This document shows, piece by piece, positions 46,813 to 55,735 of a stretch of DNA of 64,000 nucleotides. This DNA comes from an uncultured Polaribacter sp. GTDB lineage: Bacteria; Bacteroidota; Bacteroidia; Flavobacteriales; Flavobacteriaceae. A program made the position numbers and the translations under genes. Below the pieces are notes generated by a model that was not told where the DNA came from, made no database searches, and saw nothing but the letters and a program-made list of their open reading frames with translations. Position 1 is the first letter of the stretch, and every line of letters begins with the position of its first letter. The stretch lies in the NCBI RefSeq assembly GCF_947503875.1, contig NZ_CANNFH010000001.1, forward strand, positions 310,001 through 374,000. The letters are read 5' to 3'.

Positions 46813-47277
46813 CTACAATATAGGAATACATAGATCTACAATAAACTTATTTTCTGCATGCTCTGCTGCATTATTATAATAGATTGCAAAAGGAGCAGTT
46901 TCAGATTTTTGATAACCATTTTCTAACATAAAAGCAAAACAAGCTTTCCATGCTTGTTGAAATTGAAAAGGTGTAATTTCTAAACGAGAAATAATACATT
47001 TTGTTGGTGATAAAACGCTTAAACTTACTTCACCATCAATTGCTACAATATCATTTAGCACAATACAAGCACTCATTCTTAAATTATTTGGCGCTGTATT
47101 TTTAGGACTATTGTGATAAATAGTAACCATTTTCGTATTTTCATTTATCACTCCTTTTGGTGTGGCCCATTTTACCAATCTGTTGTAAATACTGGCAATT
47201 CCTTCCATCTTACCTTTGTAAGCGATGTATGCCAAATCTAAATGAGGTGTTGTTTTTATTACTGGATTAATTTTCAT
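46813..47277 (-). CDS. GyrI-like / AraC effector-binding domain protein
   Basis: A 154-residue protein made only of the small-molecule-binding GyrI-like fold (LDLAYIAYKGKMEGIASIYNRLVKWATPKG, CIISRLEITPFQFQQAWKACFAFMLENGYQ, FIVDLCIPIL). No DNA-binding domain. Such proteins bind ligands or inhibit enzymes. Its start overlaps the 3' end of the upstream membrane-protein gene by 11 bases, so it is in an operon with it and with the genes back to ndh. Confidence 0.82.
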   Translation of the reverse strand: MKINPVIKTTPHLDLAYIAYKGKMEGIASIYNRLVKWATPKGVINENTKMVTIYHNSPKNTAPNNLRMSACIVLNDIVAIDGEVSLSVLSPTKCIISRLEITPFQFQQAWKACFAFMLENGYQKSETAPFAIYYNNAAEHAENKFIVDLCIPIL

Positions 47278-47626
47278 GATTTAATTTTTGAAGATAATAA
47301 AACACAAAACCACTAATAAAATACAATAAAACATCAATGTAATCTTTGGTGTACCTTGCTAAATAGTTTGGGAAAACAAATTCAAATAATACACTATATA
47401 AGAAACAGATATATAGAATAATTGGAAGGCTAATTTTATAGTTTGCATTGTTTTTGCTCTTTTTTAATACTTGTAAAGAAATAAAAAGAACAATAGGAAT
47501 AATTAAAAAATCGTTTGTGTAAAAGCGAAAAAATCTGGGTAATTGAAAATTAAAATATGCAGACAAATAAATAAAACTTCCTAAAAAGTAAGAGAATGCT
47601 ATGTATTTGCTTAATATGTTTTTCAT
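47267..47626 (-). CDS. Small four-helix membrane protein of unknown function
   Basis: A 119-residue protein with about four hydrophobic segments (YIAFSYFLGSFIYLSAYF, FLIIPIVLFISLQVL, LPIILYICFLYSVLFEF, VLLYFISGFVFYYL). No motif I can tie to a function. It starts one base after the stop of the broken zinc-ribbon gene and overlaps the GyrI-like gene, so cotranscription is likely. Confidence 0.7.
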   Translation of the reverse strand: MKNILSKYIAFSYFLGSFIYLSAYFNFQLPRFFRFYTNDFLIIPIVLFISLQVLKKSKNNANYKISLPIILYICFLYSVLFEFVFPNYLARYTKDYIDVLLYFISGFVFYYLQKLNHEN

Positions 47627-47627
47627 G

Positions 47628-47939
47628 TTAACCAGCTGCTATCATTGCAATTAACCAAGCCAAACCAGAACCAATAATACTAACAACCATAAAAGCAGAA
47701 TACAAAATCCAACCAATAATTCTATACAAAAAGAATGGGTGTTTTTTTAAACGTTCTGCAAAATTAGGATTTTCTTTATCATAAATAACTCTAGCAATTT
47801 CTGCTTTTTTAACCGCTTCTTTTTTTTAAGTTAATTCCTTTTCTCTAGGGTTTAATAAAGAATTACAGTTTTTACAGATTTTAGTATCTGTATTAAAAAG
47901 TCCACAATTGGCACATTTTATCATGCTTTTATTCGCCAT
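47628..47939 (-). pseudogene. Zinc-ribbon plus transmembrane protein interrupted by in-frame TAA
   Basis: One continuous frame of 103 sense codons starts with MANKSMIKCANCGLFN and a CxxC...CxxC zinc ribbon (CANC, CKNC). A TAA at 47826-47828 (codon 38) interrupts it. After the TAA the same frame continues KKEAVKKAEIARVIYDKENP, a hydrophobic helix (IIGWILYSAFMVVSIIGSGL) and AMIAAG, then a normal stop. The downstream half has no usable start of its own. Zinc-ribbon, coiled linker and terminal membrane helix resemble a common flavobacterial small protein, so I read this as one gene with a nonsense change, or a base-call error. Confidence 0.72.
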
Positions 47940-47948
47940 TTCTTTTTT

Positions 47949-49232
47949 TTAAAGTGATGCTTTCTTTTTGTAAGGCCTAATAATTAAACGCGTTTCTCTG
48001 TCAAATCGAATGTAATTGTACACCCAATTTAAAAACACAATGGCTTTGTTTCTAAACCCAATTAAAGAAAAAAGGTGTACAAACATCCATACAAACCATG
48101 CAAATATTCCTTGAAATTTCCATTTTTTTAAATCTACAACAGCTTTATTTCTTCCTATAGTTGCCATAGCTCCTTTATCATTATAAACAAAGGGAGTTTC
48201 TTTTTGGTTTTGCAATTTGGCTAAAATGTTTTTAGCCACTAATTTACCTTGTTGCAGCGCAGGTTGAGCCATCATTGGGTGCCCATATGGAGTTTTGTCA
48301 GAAGTCATACAAGCAACGTCTCCCACAGCATAAATATTTGTGTAGTTTTTTACTTTATTAAAAGTATCTACTTTAATTCTTTCTGCACGTTCTACAATGC
48401 AATCTGCCTCTAAACCGTCTATTGTTTCTCCTTTTACACCTGCAGCCCAAATAACGGTGGCTGCTTTAAAATGGTCTTCTCCTTTGGTAGTAACTATTTT
48501 TCCATCGTAATCTAAAACACGTAAGTTTTTCCAAACATTTACACCTAAATTAATTAAAAAATCTTCTGCTTTTTCTGAAGCTTTAGCACTCATCCCTTTT
48601 AACAAACAACCAGAACTTTGTATTAAGTTAATTTGCATTTGCCTTATATCTAAATCAGGATAATCTTTTGGCAAAATACCTTTTTTCATTTCTGCTAAAG
48701 CACCTGCCAATTCTACTCCTGTTGGACCACCACCAACAATTACAAAATTCATTAATGCTTTTCTTTCTTCAAAATTTGATGTGAGTAATGCTTCTTCAAA
48801 ATTTTCTAAAACCAAGCTTCTAATATTTAGCGCCTGTGGTATAGATTTCATTTCCATGGCATATTTTTCTACATTTTTATTTCCGAAATAATTAGTTGTA
48901 GATCCAGTGGCAATGATTAATTCATCATACGCTAAATTTCCAATATTAGTTTTTATTTCGTTTTTAGCAGGATTTATTTTAGAAACTTCTGCTAGTCTAA
49001 AGTAAAAATTAGCAACATCATTAAATCTTTTTCTTAATGGAAAAGCAATAGAATCTGGCTCTAAACCACCAGTAGCAACTTGGTAGAGTAGTGGTTGAAA
49101 TGTGTGATAATTATGCTTATCTAATAAAACAACCTGTAATTCTTGCTTTTCTAAACCTCTTGCAGCTGCTAAACCTGCAAAACCACCTCCAATAATTACA
49201 ACTCTAGGAAAACTTGTTTGTGGAATATTCAT
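47949..49232 (-). CDS. ndh: Type II NADH dehydrogenase (NAD(P)/FAD-dependent oxidoreductase)
   Basis: A non-proton-pumping NADH:quinone oxidoreductase on the inner face of the membrane. The 427-residue product has the FAD motif VVIIGGGFAGLAAARGL at the start, the NAD motif FVIVGGGPTGVELAGAL and the second FAD motif YAVGDVACM. The quinone-site AQPALQQG pattern is present. The C-terminus (FAWFVWMFVHLFSLIGF and basic end) should bind the membrane. It is the first gene of a minus-strand run. Confidence 0.93.
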   Translation of the reverse strand: MNIPQTSFPRVVIIGGGFAGLAAARGLEKQELQVVLLDKHNYHTFQPLLYQVATGGLEPDSIAFPLRKRFNDVANFYFRLAEVSKINPAKNEIKTNIGNLAYDELIIATGSTTNYFGNKNVEKYAMEMKSIPQALNIRSLVLENFEEALLTSNFEERKALMNFVIVGGGPTGVELAGALAEMKKGILPKDYPDLDIRQMQINLIQSSGCLLKGMSAKASEKAEDFLINLGVNVWKNLRVLDYDGKIVTTKGEDHFKAATVIWAAGVKGETIDGLEADCIVERAERIKVDTFNKVKNYTNIYAVGDVACMTSDKTPYGHPMMAQPALQQGKLVAKNILAKLQNQKETPFVYNDKGAMATIGRNKAVVDLKKWKFQGIFAWFVWMFVHLFSLIGFRNKAIVFLNWVYNYIRFDRETRLIIRPYKKKASL

Positions 49233-49301
49233 TTGAGATGATTAGATGTTTGGATTTTTAGATGCATAGAATTACAAATTTACTGAAAATGAATAATTTC
49301 T

Positions 49302-49823
49302 TTATTTGAAACCTTGTTTTATTTCTTGTAAACTTTTACTTGAAGATATAAACGCAGTAATTACTTTAAAATATAATTCATCAGGCGCTAAATTGTAATA
49401 TTTGGCCCACTTATCATCTTTAAATAAATGATTGATTTGTTTTATACGTTTTTGAGCTTCAGAAAATGTAAATAAAAACTCTGTAGTGTTATTTTTAGGT
49501 TGAAGTTTAGCTGCTTTTTCTTTAAAATTGATATGAATAACAAAGTTTTTTTCTGAAGAATGAATAGGGTAGAAGTCTTGCCATTTTGCAAAACCAATGG
49601 TTATTTGTTGGTTTTTATAATGTTCATTGGCAACTAATTTCCAACGGCAGTTGGCAACTCTGCCCCAATGATTCGATTTTCTGTAAACACCTTCTTTGGT
49701 GTAGAAATATTCACTTTCAGATTTACTTTTATAAGTTGTGTTTTCTAGTAAATTGAAATCATCAACTTGTATAAATTCACAAAAAGTATGTTTAAAGAAG
49801 TTGGTTTGGTTGTAGGTTTTCAG
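49302..49823 (-). CDS. Conserved-looking 173-residue protein without any ATG start
   Basis: An open frame of 174 codons with strongly protein-like composition (YFYTKEGVYRKSNHWGRVANCRW, IGFAKWQDFYPIHSS, INHLFKDDKWAKYY) but no methionine codon anywhere. An in-frame TAA lies four codons upstream of a CTG at 49823, followed by Lys-Thr-Tyr-Asn-Gln. CTG is one base from ATG, so either a CTG start is used or the ATG was lost. No known family recognised. It stands alone between dnaK and ndh. Confidence 0.68.
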   Translation of the reverse strand: MKTYNQTNFFKHTFCEFIQVDDFNLLENTTYKSKSESEYFYTKEGVYRKSNHWGRVANCRWKLVANEHYKNQQITIGFAKWQDFYPIHSSEKNFVIHINFKEKAAKLQPKNNTTEFLFTFSEAQKRIKQINHLFKDDKWAKYYNLAPDELYFKVITAFISSSKSLQEIKQGFK

Positions 49824-49906
49824 TGGGTCTTATTTTTATCAAAAATAAGAAAGCTATTTGATAAAAGCATTAAATTGATTTTGTTCTTCTTCTTTTTATG
49901 AATAAA

Positions 49907-49936
49907 AAAACGCAATCAAATTAATGATTGCGTTTT
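49907..49936. terminator. Terminator downstream of dnaK
   Basis: AAAACGCAATCA and TGATTGCGTTTT form a 12-base perfect stem around a six-base loop. A/T tracts on both sides allow bidirectional action. It separates dnaK from the gene without ATG. Confidence 0.85.
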
Positions 49937-50070
49937 GGGTATATATAGACTCTGAAATTACACTTTAATAATCGCGGTGTAATATTTCAGAAGGACTGCT
50001 ATAAAAGATACCTGTTTTCACAGGTATAAGCGATTCACACAAAATTTCTATTGAAATTTTAGTTCTCTGC

Positions 50071-51978
50071 TTACTTTACTTCTTCAAAATCTACATCTTC
50101 TACATTATCTCCTTGATCTGCACTACCTTCTGGTTGCCCTTGTGCTTCTGCACCTGGGTTAGCACCTCCAGCAGCTTGTTCTGCAGCGTACATTTCTTCG
50201 CTAGCTGCTTTCCAAGCTTCGTTAATCTTTTCCATTGCAGCATCAATTTGAGCTAAATCTTTAGACCCATGTGCAGCTTTTAATTCAACTAAAGCAGCTT
50301 CAATAGGCTCTTTTTTATCAGCAGATAACTTATCGCCAAATTCTTTTAATTGCTTTTCTGTTTGGAAAATCATAGAATCTGCCCCATTTACTTTTTCTGC
50401 AGTTTCTTTAGCAGCTTTATCAGCATCAGCATTTGCTTCTGCTTCTTGCTTCATTTTCTCAATTTCTTCTTCAGATAAACCAGAAGAAGCTTCAATTCTA
50501 ATGTCTTGAGATTTTCCTGTAGCTTTATCTGCAGCAGATACTTTAATAATTCCGTTTGCATCAATATCAAAAGTTACCTCAATTTGTGGTACACCTCTTT
50601 GTGCTGGTGGAATGTCTGTTAACTGAAAACGACCAATTGTATTGTTGTCTGCAGCCATTGCTCTTTCACCTTGTAAAACATGAATGTCTACAGAAGGTTG
50701 ATTGTCTACAGCAGTAGAAAATACTTGAGATTTCTTTGTAGGAATTGTAGTGTTTGCATCAATTAATTTAGTGAAAACATTCCCCATAGTTTCTATTCCT
50801 AAAGATAAAGGTGTAACATCTAATAATAATACATCTTTTACATCTCCAGTTAATACACCACCTTGTATTGCAGCACCTAAAGAAACAACTTCATCTGGGT
50901 TTACACCTTTACTTGGCGCTTTACCAAAGAATTTTTCTACTGCTTCTTGTATTGCAGGTATTCTTGTAGAACCACCAACTAAAATAATCTCATCAATTTC
51001 TGAAGTTGATAAATCTGCATTTTTTAATGCTTTTTGGCAAGGCTCTATTGTTCTCTTAACTAAATCGTCTATTAATTGCTCAAATTTAGAACGAGATAAA
51101 GTTCTTACCAAGTGCTTTGGGCCACTAGCGGTAGCTGTTACATAAGGTAAGTTAATTTCTGTAGAAGAAGAAGAAGACAATTCTATCTTCGCTTTTTCTG
51201 CAGCTTCCTTTAAACGTTGTAAAGCCATAGGATCTTCTCTTAAATCCATATTTTCATCAGCTTTAAACTCTTCTGCTAACCAATTGATAATTTTTTCATC
51301 AACATCATCTCCACCTAAATGTGTATCACCGTCTGTTGCTAATACCTCAAAAACACCATCACCTAATTCTAAGATAGAAACATCATGTGTACCACCACCA
51401 AAGTCAAAAACAACAATTTTTTTATCGTCATTAGCTTTGTCTAAACCATAAGCTAAAGCTGCGGCAGTTGGCTCGTTAATGATTCTTTCTACTTTTAAAC
51501 CAGCAATTTCACCAGCTTCTTTTGTAGCTTGTCTTTGCGCATCGTTAAAGTATGCAGGTACAGTAACTACTGCTCCTGTAACGTCTGTTCCTAAATAGTC
51601 TTCAGCCGTTTTTTTCATTTTTTGTAATATCATAGCAGATATTTCTTGTGGTGTGTATAAACGACCATCAATATCTACTCTAGGCGTATCATTATCTCCT
51701 TTAACTACTTTGTAAGGTACTCTTTTTACTTCTTGAGAAGAATCTGAGAATTTATTTCCCATAAAACGTTTAATAGAATAAACTGTTTTAGTAGGGTTAG
51801 TTACTGCTTGTCTTTTTGCAGGATCACCAATTTTACGTTCGCCACCTTCTACAAATGCTACTATAGATGGTGTAGTTCTTTTTCCTTCTGCATTAGGTAT
51901 TACTACTGGCTCATTACCTTCCATTACAGAAACACAAGAGTTAGTTGTACCTAAATCGATTCCAATTATTTTACTCAT
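50071..51978 (-). CDS. dnaK: Chaperone DnaK (Hsp70)
   Basis: ATP-driven protein-folding chaperone. The 635-residue product has the signature [16 protein letters not shown], the phosphate motifs [14 protein letters not shown] and [13 protein letters not shown], and the substrate domain with [11 protein letters not shown]. The C-terminal lid ends in the acidic EDVDFEEVK tail. dnaJ and grpE are not adjacent. A candidate sigma-54-type promoter lies upstream on the minus strand. Confidence 0.99.
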   Translation of the reverse strand: MSKIIGIDLGTTNSCVSVMEGNEPVVIPNAEGKRTTPSIVAFVEGGERKIGDPAKRQAVTNPTKTVYSIKRFMGNKFSDSSQEVKRVPYKVVKGDNDTPRVDIDGRLYTPQEISAMILQKMKKTAEDYLGTDVTGAVVTVPAYFNDAQRQATKEAGEIAGLKVERIINEPTAAALAYGLDKANDDKKIVVFDFGGGTHDVSILELGDGVFEVLATDGDTHLGGDDVDEKIINWLAEEFKADENMDLREDPMALQRLKEAAEKAKIELSSSSSTEINLPYVTATASGPKHLVRTLSRSKFEQLIDDLVKRTIEPCQKALKNADLSTSEIDEIILVGGSTRIPAIQEAVEKFFGKAPSKGVNPDEVVSLGAAIQGGVLTGDVKDVLLLDVTPLSLGIETMGNVFTKLIDANTTIPTKKSQVFSTAVDNQPSVDIHVLQGERAMAADNNTIGRFQLTDIPPAQRGVPQIEVTFDIDANGIIKVSAADKATGKSQDIRIEASSGLSEEEIEKMKQEAEANADADKAAKETAEKVNGADSMIFQTEKQLKEFGDKLSADKKEPIEAALVELKAAHGSKDLAQIDAAMEKINEAWKAASEEMYAAEQAAGGANPGAEAQGQPEGSADQGDNVEDVDFEEVK

Positions 51979-52026
51979 AATATTTATTTTAATAATATTT
52001 TTAATTCAATTTTACGCTTTACCTTA

Positions 52027-52043
52027 GGCAAAGTGTATGCCAA
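52027..52043 (-). promoter_or_regulatory. Candidate sigma-54-type promoter of dnaK
   Basis: On the minus strand the bases read TTGGCATACACTTTGCC. GG and GC are separated by exactly ten bases and embedded in TGGCA and TTGC, as in the -24/-12 consensus. The element lies 49-65 bases before the dnaK ATG. No TAnnTTTG box fits as well. Function is inferred. Confidence 0.55.
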
Positions 52044-52095
52044 CAGTTTTTTACTAAGAAAATGTCAGTTTTTTTGTTTTTCTTTTGATAAAAAT

Positions 52096-52110
52096 GTGAC
52101 ATCGTGACAT
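52096..52110. repeat. Direct repeat GTGACAT upstream of dnaK
   Basis: Two exact GTGACAT copies start eight bases apart (52096 and 52104), about 55 bases upstream of the candidate sigma-54 element. They could be a regulator-binding site shared with the divergent DUF2853 gene. Evidence is the repeat alone. Confidence 0.35.
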
Positions 52111-52225
52111 ATTATGGTGTCTAATACTTGAGAAATATCCTTGTTTGAAAAGCTAAAATAATTCCCTATATTTGGATAATCCTTAATTCACCAAAGAATA
52201 AATTATATAACTAAATTAAATAACA

Positions 52226-52567
52226 ATGAGCAAATTTGACGAAAAAGTAGCTTTATACAAGCAGTTTATGGACGATAGAAATTTACGTTCTAACACAGAA
52301 TTATTGGCGGCAGTAACAAAAGGTTTAGGGCCATCTATTTACAAAGCAGATGCAGAAACTGTTTCTGGTTCTGATGCTAAGGAATTAGCAACTGTAAAGA
52401 ATAACTTTCTAATCAAAAAGCTAGGTTTAGCAGATAGTGCAGAGTTGGATGAGGCAATTGAGGAGGTAATTGAAAGAATTGGTAAGTCTGAAAGAAAAAA
52501 ATATAGAGCAGTAGTATACTATATGCTTATGAAAAAATTTGATAAAGAAGCGGTTTACGGTTTCTAG
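52226..52567 (+). CDS. DUF2853 family protein
   Basis: A 113-residue, probably soluble helical protein. It shows the family pattern KVALYKQFMDDRNLRSNTELLAAVTKGLGPSIYKADAETVSGSD and a C-terminal KKYRAVVYYMLMKKF. The function is unknown. It is divergent from dnaK across 247 bases of regulatory DNA. Confidence 0.88.
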   Translation: MSKFDEKVALYKQFMDDRNLRSNTELLAAVTKGLGPSIYKADAETVSGSDAKELATVKNNFLIKKLGLADSAELDEAIEEVIERIGKSERKKYRAVVYYMLMKKFDKEAVYGF

Positions 52568-52659
52568 AAATCTAAATTATTTTATTATTTATTTAAAAAT
52601 TCAACTTATTTAGGTTGAATTTTTTTATTTTTACATATATATGGTTAAATTTTTTACGG

Positions 52660-54084
52660 ATGTCACAATTTATTAGTGTTTTTGATATGCTCAAAATAGG
52701 GGTTGGGCCATCTAGTTCGCATACTTTGGGTCCTTGGAGGGCTGCGAAGCAATGGGTGTCTAAACTAAAAAATACTGCTTTATTTGATAAAATTGATGCT
52801 ATAAAAGTAGATTTATACGGTTCTTTATCTTTAACAGGAAAAGGTCATGCTACAGACTTGGCTATATTATTGGGTTTAAGTGAAGCAGATCCAGAATATA
52901 TACCCATTGAAGATATTTTAATTATCGTAGAACGAATAAATACACAAGAAGAAATTTTATTTAAAGGTGGTAAAACAATTCCTTTTTTTAAAGATTCTAT
53001 TGTTTTTAATAGAGAGTTTTTACCTTTTCATGCAAATGCTGTTACGTTTAGGGGTTTTTTAAAAGGTGAAGAAGTTACTGCGGATACCTATTTTTCTATA
53101 GGTGGGGGTTTTATTGTTCAAGAAAAAAATCATTTAGAAGAAGAAATTGAGATTAATACTAAAAATTTTCCTTTTCCAATAAATAGGGCAGTAGAACTAG
53201 AAAAGTATTGTGATAAACATGATTTGCGCATTTCTGATATTGTTTTAATGAACGAGTTAGAGTTGAGAACCGCGAAAGAAATAGATTTTGAATTAAATAG
53301 AATTTGGGAAACCATGTTAGAGTGCATGTATATTGGTTGCCATACAGAAGGAAAACTACCTGGAGGTTTGAATGTGAAAAGGCGTGCTTTTGGTATTCAA
53401 GAAAAACTAATAAAAGATGCACATTATACAGATCCTAAAGAGTGGGTTGCTGCAATAAGGAGCTCTGAAGTAAAATTTAGAGAAATTTTAAAATGGGTAA
53501 GTTGCTTTGCTTTATCTGTAAATGAAGTAAATGCATCTTTAGGAAGAGTAGTTACTGCACCAACAAATGGCAGTGCAGGTGTAATTCCTGCTGTTTTAAT
53601 GTATTATCTGGTGATAGAGAATCACGATGCAGATTTTAATCATATTAAACGATTTTTATTGGTAGCTGGAGAAATAGGCAGTATTTTTAAGAAAAATGCT
53701 ACAATTTCTGCAGCAATGGGTGGTTGCCAGGCAGAAATTGGCGTATCTTCAGCAATGGCAGCAGCAGCTTTAACAGAGTTGTTAGGTGGCTCACCTGCAC
53801 AATGTTTGGTGGCAGCAGAAATTGCAATGGAACATCATTTAGGTTTAACCTGCGATCCTATTGGAGGTTTGGTGCAAATACCGTGTATAGAACGCAATTC
53901 TATGGGAGCAATTAAGGCTATAAATGCTGCAGAAATTGCTTTAGAAACAGACCCTAAAGAAGTAAAAGTGCCTTTAGATAAGGTAATAGATACCATGTGG
54001 AAAACAGCGCAAGATATGCATGAAAACTACAAAGAAACTTCAGAAGGTGGTTTAGCAATTAGTGTTGGAATGGCAGATTGTTGA
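52660..54084 (+). CDS. sdaA: L-serine ammonia-lyase, iron-sulfur dependent, single chain
   Basis: Converts serine to pyruvate and ammonia. I chose the ATG at 52660 (MSQFISVFDMLKIGVGPSSSHTLGPW, 474 residues) because the upstream in-frame ATG at 52615 adds residues with no family match. The beta and alpha domains are fused in one chain. Cluster cysteines are visible in AMGGCQAEIG, LTCDPIGG and VQIPCIERNS. TAPTNGSAGVIPAV is conserved. It may balance the serine made by the serA fusion. Confidence 0.96.
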   Translation: MSQFISVFDMLKIGVGPSSSHTLGPWRAAKQWVSKLKNTALFDKIDAIKVDLYGSLSLTGKGHATDLAILLGLSEADPEYIPIEDILIIVERINTQEEILFKGGKTIPFFKDSIVFNREFLPFHANAVTFRGFLKGEEVTADTYFSIGGGFIVQEKNHLEEEIEINTKNFPFPINRAVELEKYCDKHDLRISDIVLMNELELRTAKEIDFELNRIWETMLECMYIGCHTEGKLPGGLNVKRRAFGIQEKLIKDAHYTDPKEWVAAIRSSEVKFREILKWVSCFALSVNEVNASLGRVVTAPTNGSAGVIPAVLMYYLVIENHDADFNHIKRFLLVAGEIGSIFKKNATISAAMGGCQAEIGVSSAMAAAALTELLGGSPAQCLVAAEIAMEHHLGLTCDPIGGLVQIPCIERNSMGAIKAINAAEIALETDPKEVKVPLDKVIDTMWKTAQDMHENYKETSEGGLAISVGMADC

Positions 54085-54127
54085 TTTTTTTTAATTAGTT
54101 TTAAAAGTGATAAAGTTATAAGGTTAT

Positions 54128-54157
54128 AAAGTTTCAAAGTTTCAAAGTTTCAAAGTT
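54128..54157. repeat. Tandem AAAGTTTC repeat
   Basis: Three exact eight-base AAAGTTTC units and a partial fourth lie in the sdaA to membrane-protein spacer. A simple repeat, possibly of slippage origin. Confidence 0.85.
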
Positions 54158-54297
54158 TTTGGGTTTTGAGGTTTCTAGGTTGAAAAAGTTTGTTTTATAT
54201 AATACTAATTTGGTAAAAACAATTTACCTGAATTATCTATGTAAAATTGTCTTTTTTCTGAGTGATAAAGTTTGTACATTGTTTCAACTTTTTATTT

Positions 54298-55605
54298 ATG
54301 AAAAACGACTATACCAACAAAAAATTTCAAGAGTTATTAGAGAAACTACAACAAGAAAGCTGGCAATTAGAGTTGTTAATTTCTGGTTTTGCAATTTTTG
54401 GTTTGTTTCAGGCTTTAGATCCCATAGAATATAACAGATTAGCAGCTGTGGCTAATGAAAGTTATACCAAATTCCTTTATGTTGTAGCTGGTATTTCTTG
54501 TAAGGTTTTAATTGTAAACCTAATTATTCATGTAATTTTAAGGGGTTTATGGATTGGTGCTATTGGCCTTAGATATGTTTCTGATGATATAGATTATGAC
54601 GCTTTAAAATACAAAAAACGTTTTACAAATTACTTAAAAAAGAAGGTAGGTTCTTTTGATAAGTATATAGGAACCTTAGAAAATTACTGTAGTGTTTTAT
54701 TTGCAGTAACGTTTCTTTATCTATTTTACATCATTTCATTTTTTATGGTAATGGGTGTAGTGGTTTTAGTAGGTGCTTTTTTTATAGAAAGCGGCTATTT
54801 TTCTGAAATAGTAGGTTTTACGTTATTAGGTTTCTTCGCATTGGGTTATTTCTTTTTAGCATTACTTATTTTTATTGATTTTATAACGCAAGGTTACTTA
54901 AAAAAAGTGGAATGGATTTCTTTTTTGTATTTTCCTTTATATAAAGTTTTTAGTGTTTTAACACTATCGTTTTTATATAGAGCACTGGTTTATAATTTTC
55001 TAGACAATAAATTTGGGCGTAGGTTATTGCTTGTATTATTTCCGGTTTATCTTTCTGCATTTTATTTATCTACTGTAAATAATGTGCGTTCTAGTTTTAT
55101 TTTGGTAAAATCGTATTCCTCTAAAAACTACAGTTATAAAAATAATTACCTTAAAAGCTTAGAAAAAAACCAGTTTATAAAAAATGCAGCAATACAAAGT
55201 AAAATTGTTTCAGAGCCGTATTTAAATATATTTATTCCGTTTAGAAGTAAAATAGAAGACGTTGTTTTTGAACAGTATCCAGATTTAAAAATGGTAGAGG
55301 ATGTAAGAGGTTTTGGTAGTAATTTTTTTACGTCTAAGTATACTATTGCAGACAGCTTGCAAACTAATTATTTAAGTGCTGTTAATAATATTTTCAAACT
55401 AAAAATTGATGGTAAACCTATAAAATCAGATTTTTTAATAACTGAAACTAATACACAATTGGGTTTCGAGCATATTCAATTAATAAAAAATTTAGAAGAA
55501 GGAAGGCATTTGTTAACCGTAAAAAGTCTTCACAGAGATCAGAAAACAAAAAAGACGTCGCTAAAAGATATTGTAGAAATTCCGTTTTGGTATCTTAAAA
55601 ACTAA
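54298..55605 (+). CDS. Multi-pass membrane protein of unknown function
   Basis: A 435-residue protein started at 54298 (MKNDYTNKKFQELLEKLQQES); the in-frame ATG at 54262 looks like leader sequence. About six or seven hydrophobic segments lie between residues 25 and 265, with long charged loops (ISDDIDYDALKYKKRF-like). The last 150 residues look soluble. No catalytic or transport motif recognised. It is convergent with proteorhodopsin, from which a perfect hairpin separates it. Confidence 0.75.
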   Translation: MKNDYTNKKFQELLEKLQQESWQLELLISGFAIFGLFQALDPIEYNRLAAVANESYTKFLYVVAGISCKVLIVNLIIHVILRGLWIGAIGLRYVSDDIDYDALKYKKRFTNYLKKKVGSFDKYIGTLENYCSVLFAVTFLYLFYIISFFMVMGVVVLVGAFFIESGYFSEIVGFTLLGFFALGYFFLALLIFIDFITQGYLKKVEWISFLYFPLYKVFSVLTLSFLYRALVYNFLDNKFGRRLLLVLFPVYLSAFYLSTVNNVRSSFILVKSYSSKNYSYKNNYLKSLEKNQFIKNAAIQSKIVSEPYLNIFIPFRSKIEDVVFEQYPDLKMVEDVRGFGSNFFTSKYTIADSLQTNYLSAVNNIFKLKIDGKPIKSDFLITETNTQLGFEHIQLIKNLEEGRHLLTVKSLHRDQKTKKTSLKDIVEIPFWYLKN

Positions 55606-55692
55606 TAATCATTAACTATTGTTTTGTAGCTAAACGTGTTCACCTAGGAATTTATAAGCCTTACCTAAGTCTTTTAAATGATAAGAATATAA

Positions 55693-55726
55693 AAAGATGC
55701 GAAAGTGAGATCACTTTCGCATCTTT
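55693..55726. terminator. Perfect bidirectional terminator before proteorhodopsin 3' end
   Basis: A 16-base perfect stem, AAAGATGCGAAAGTGA against its complement, around a two-base GA loop. It lies 10 bases beyond the proteorhodopsin stop and serves both converging genes. Confidence 0.85.
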
Positions 55727-55735
55727 AGTATGTAT

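Noticed and set aside
52600..52630. Terminator-like A/T palindrome after DUF2853
   Set aside because: TTCAACTTATTTAGGTTGAA has a short, weak stem. A T run follows, but pairing is too limited to call with confidence.
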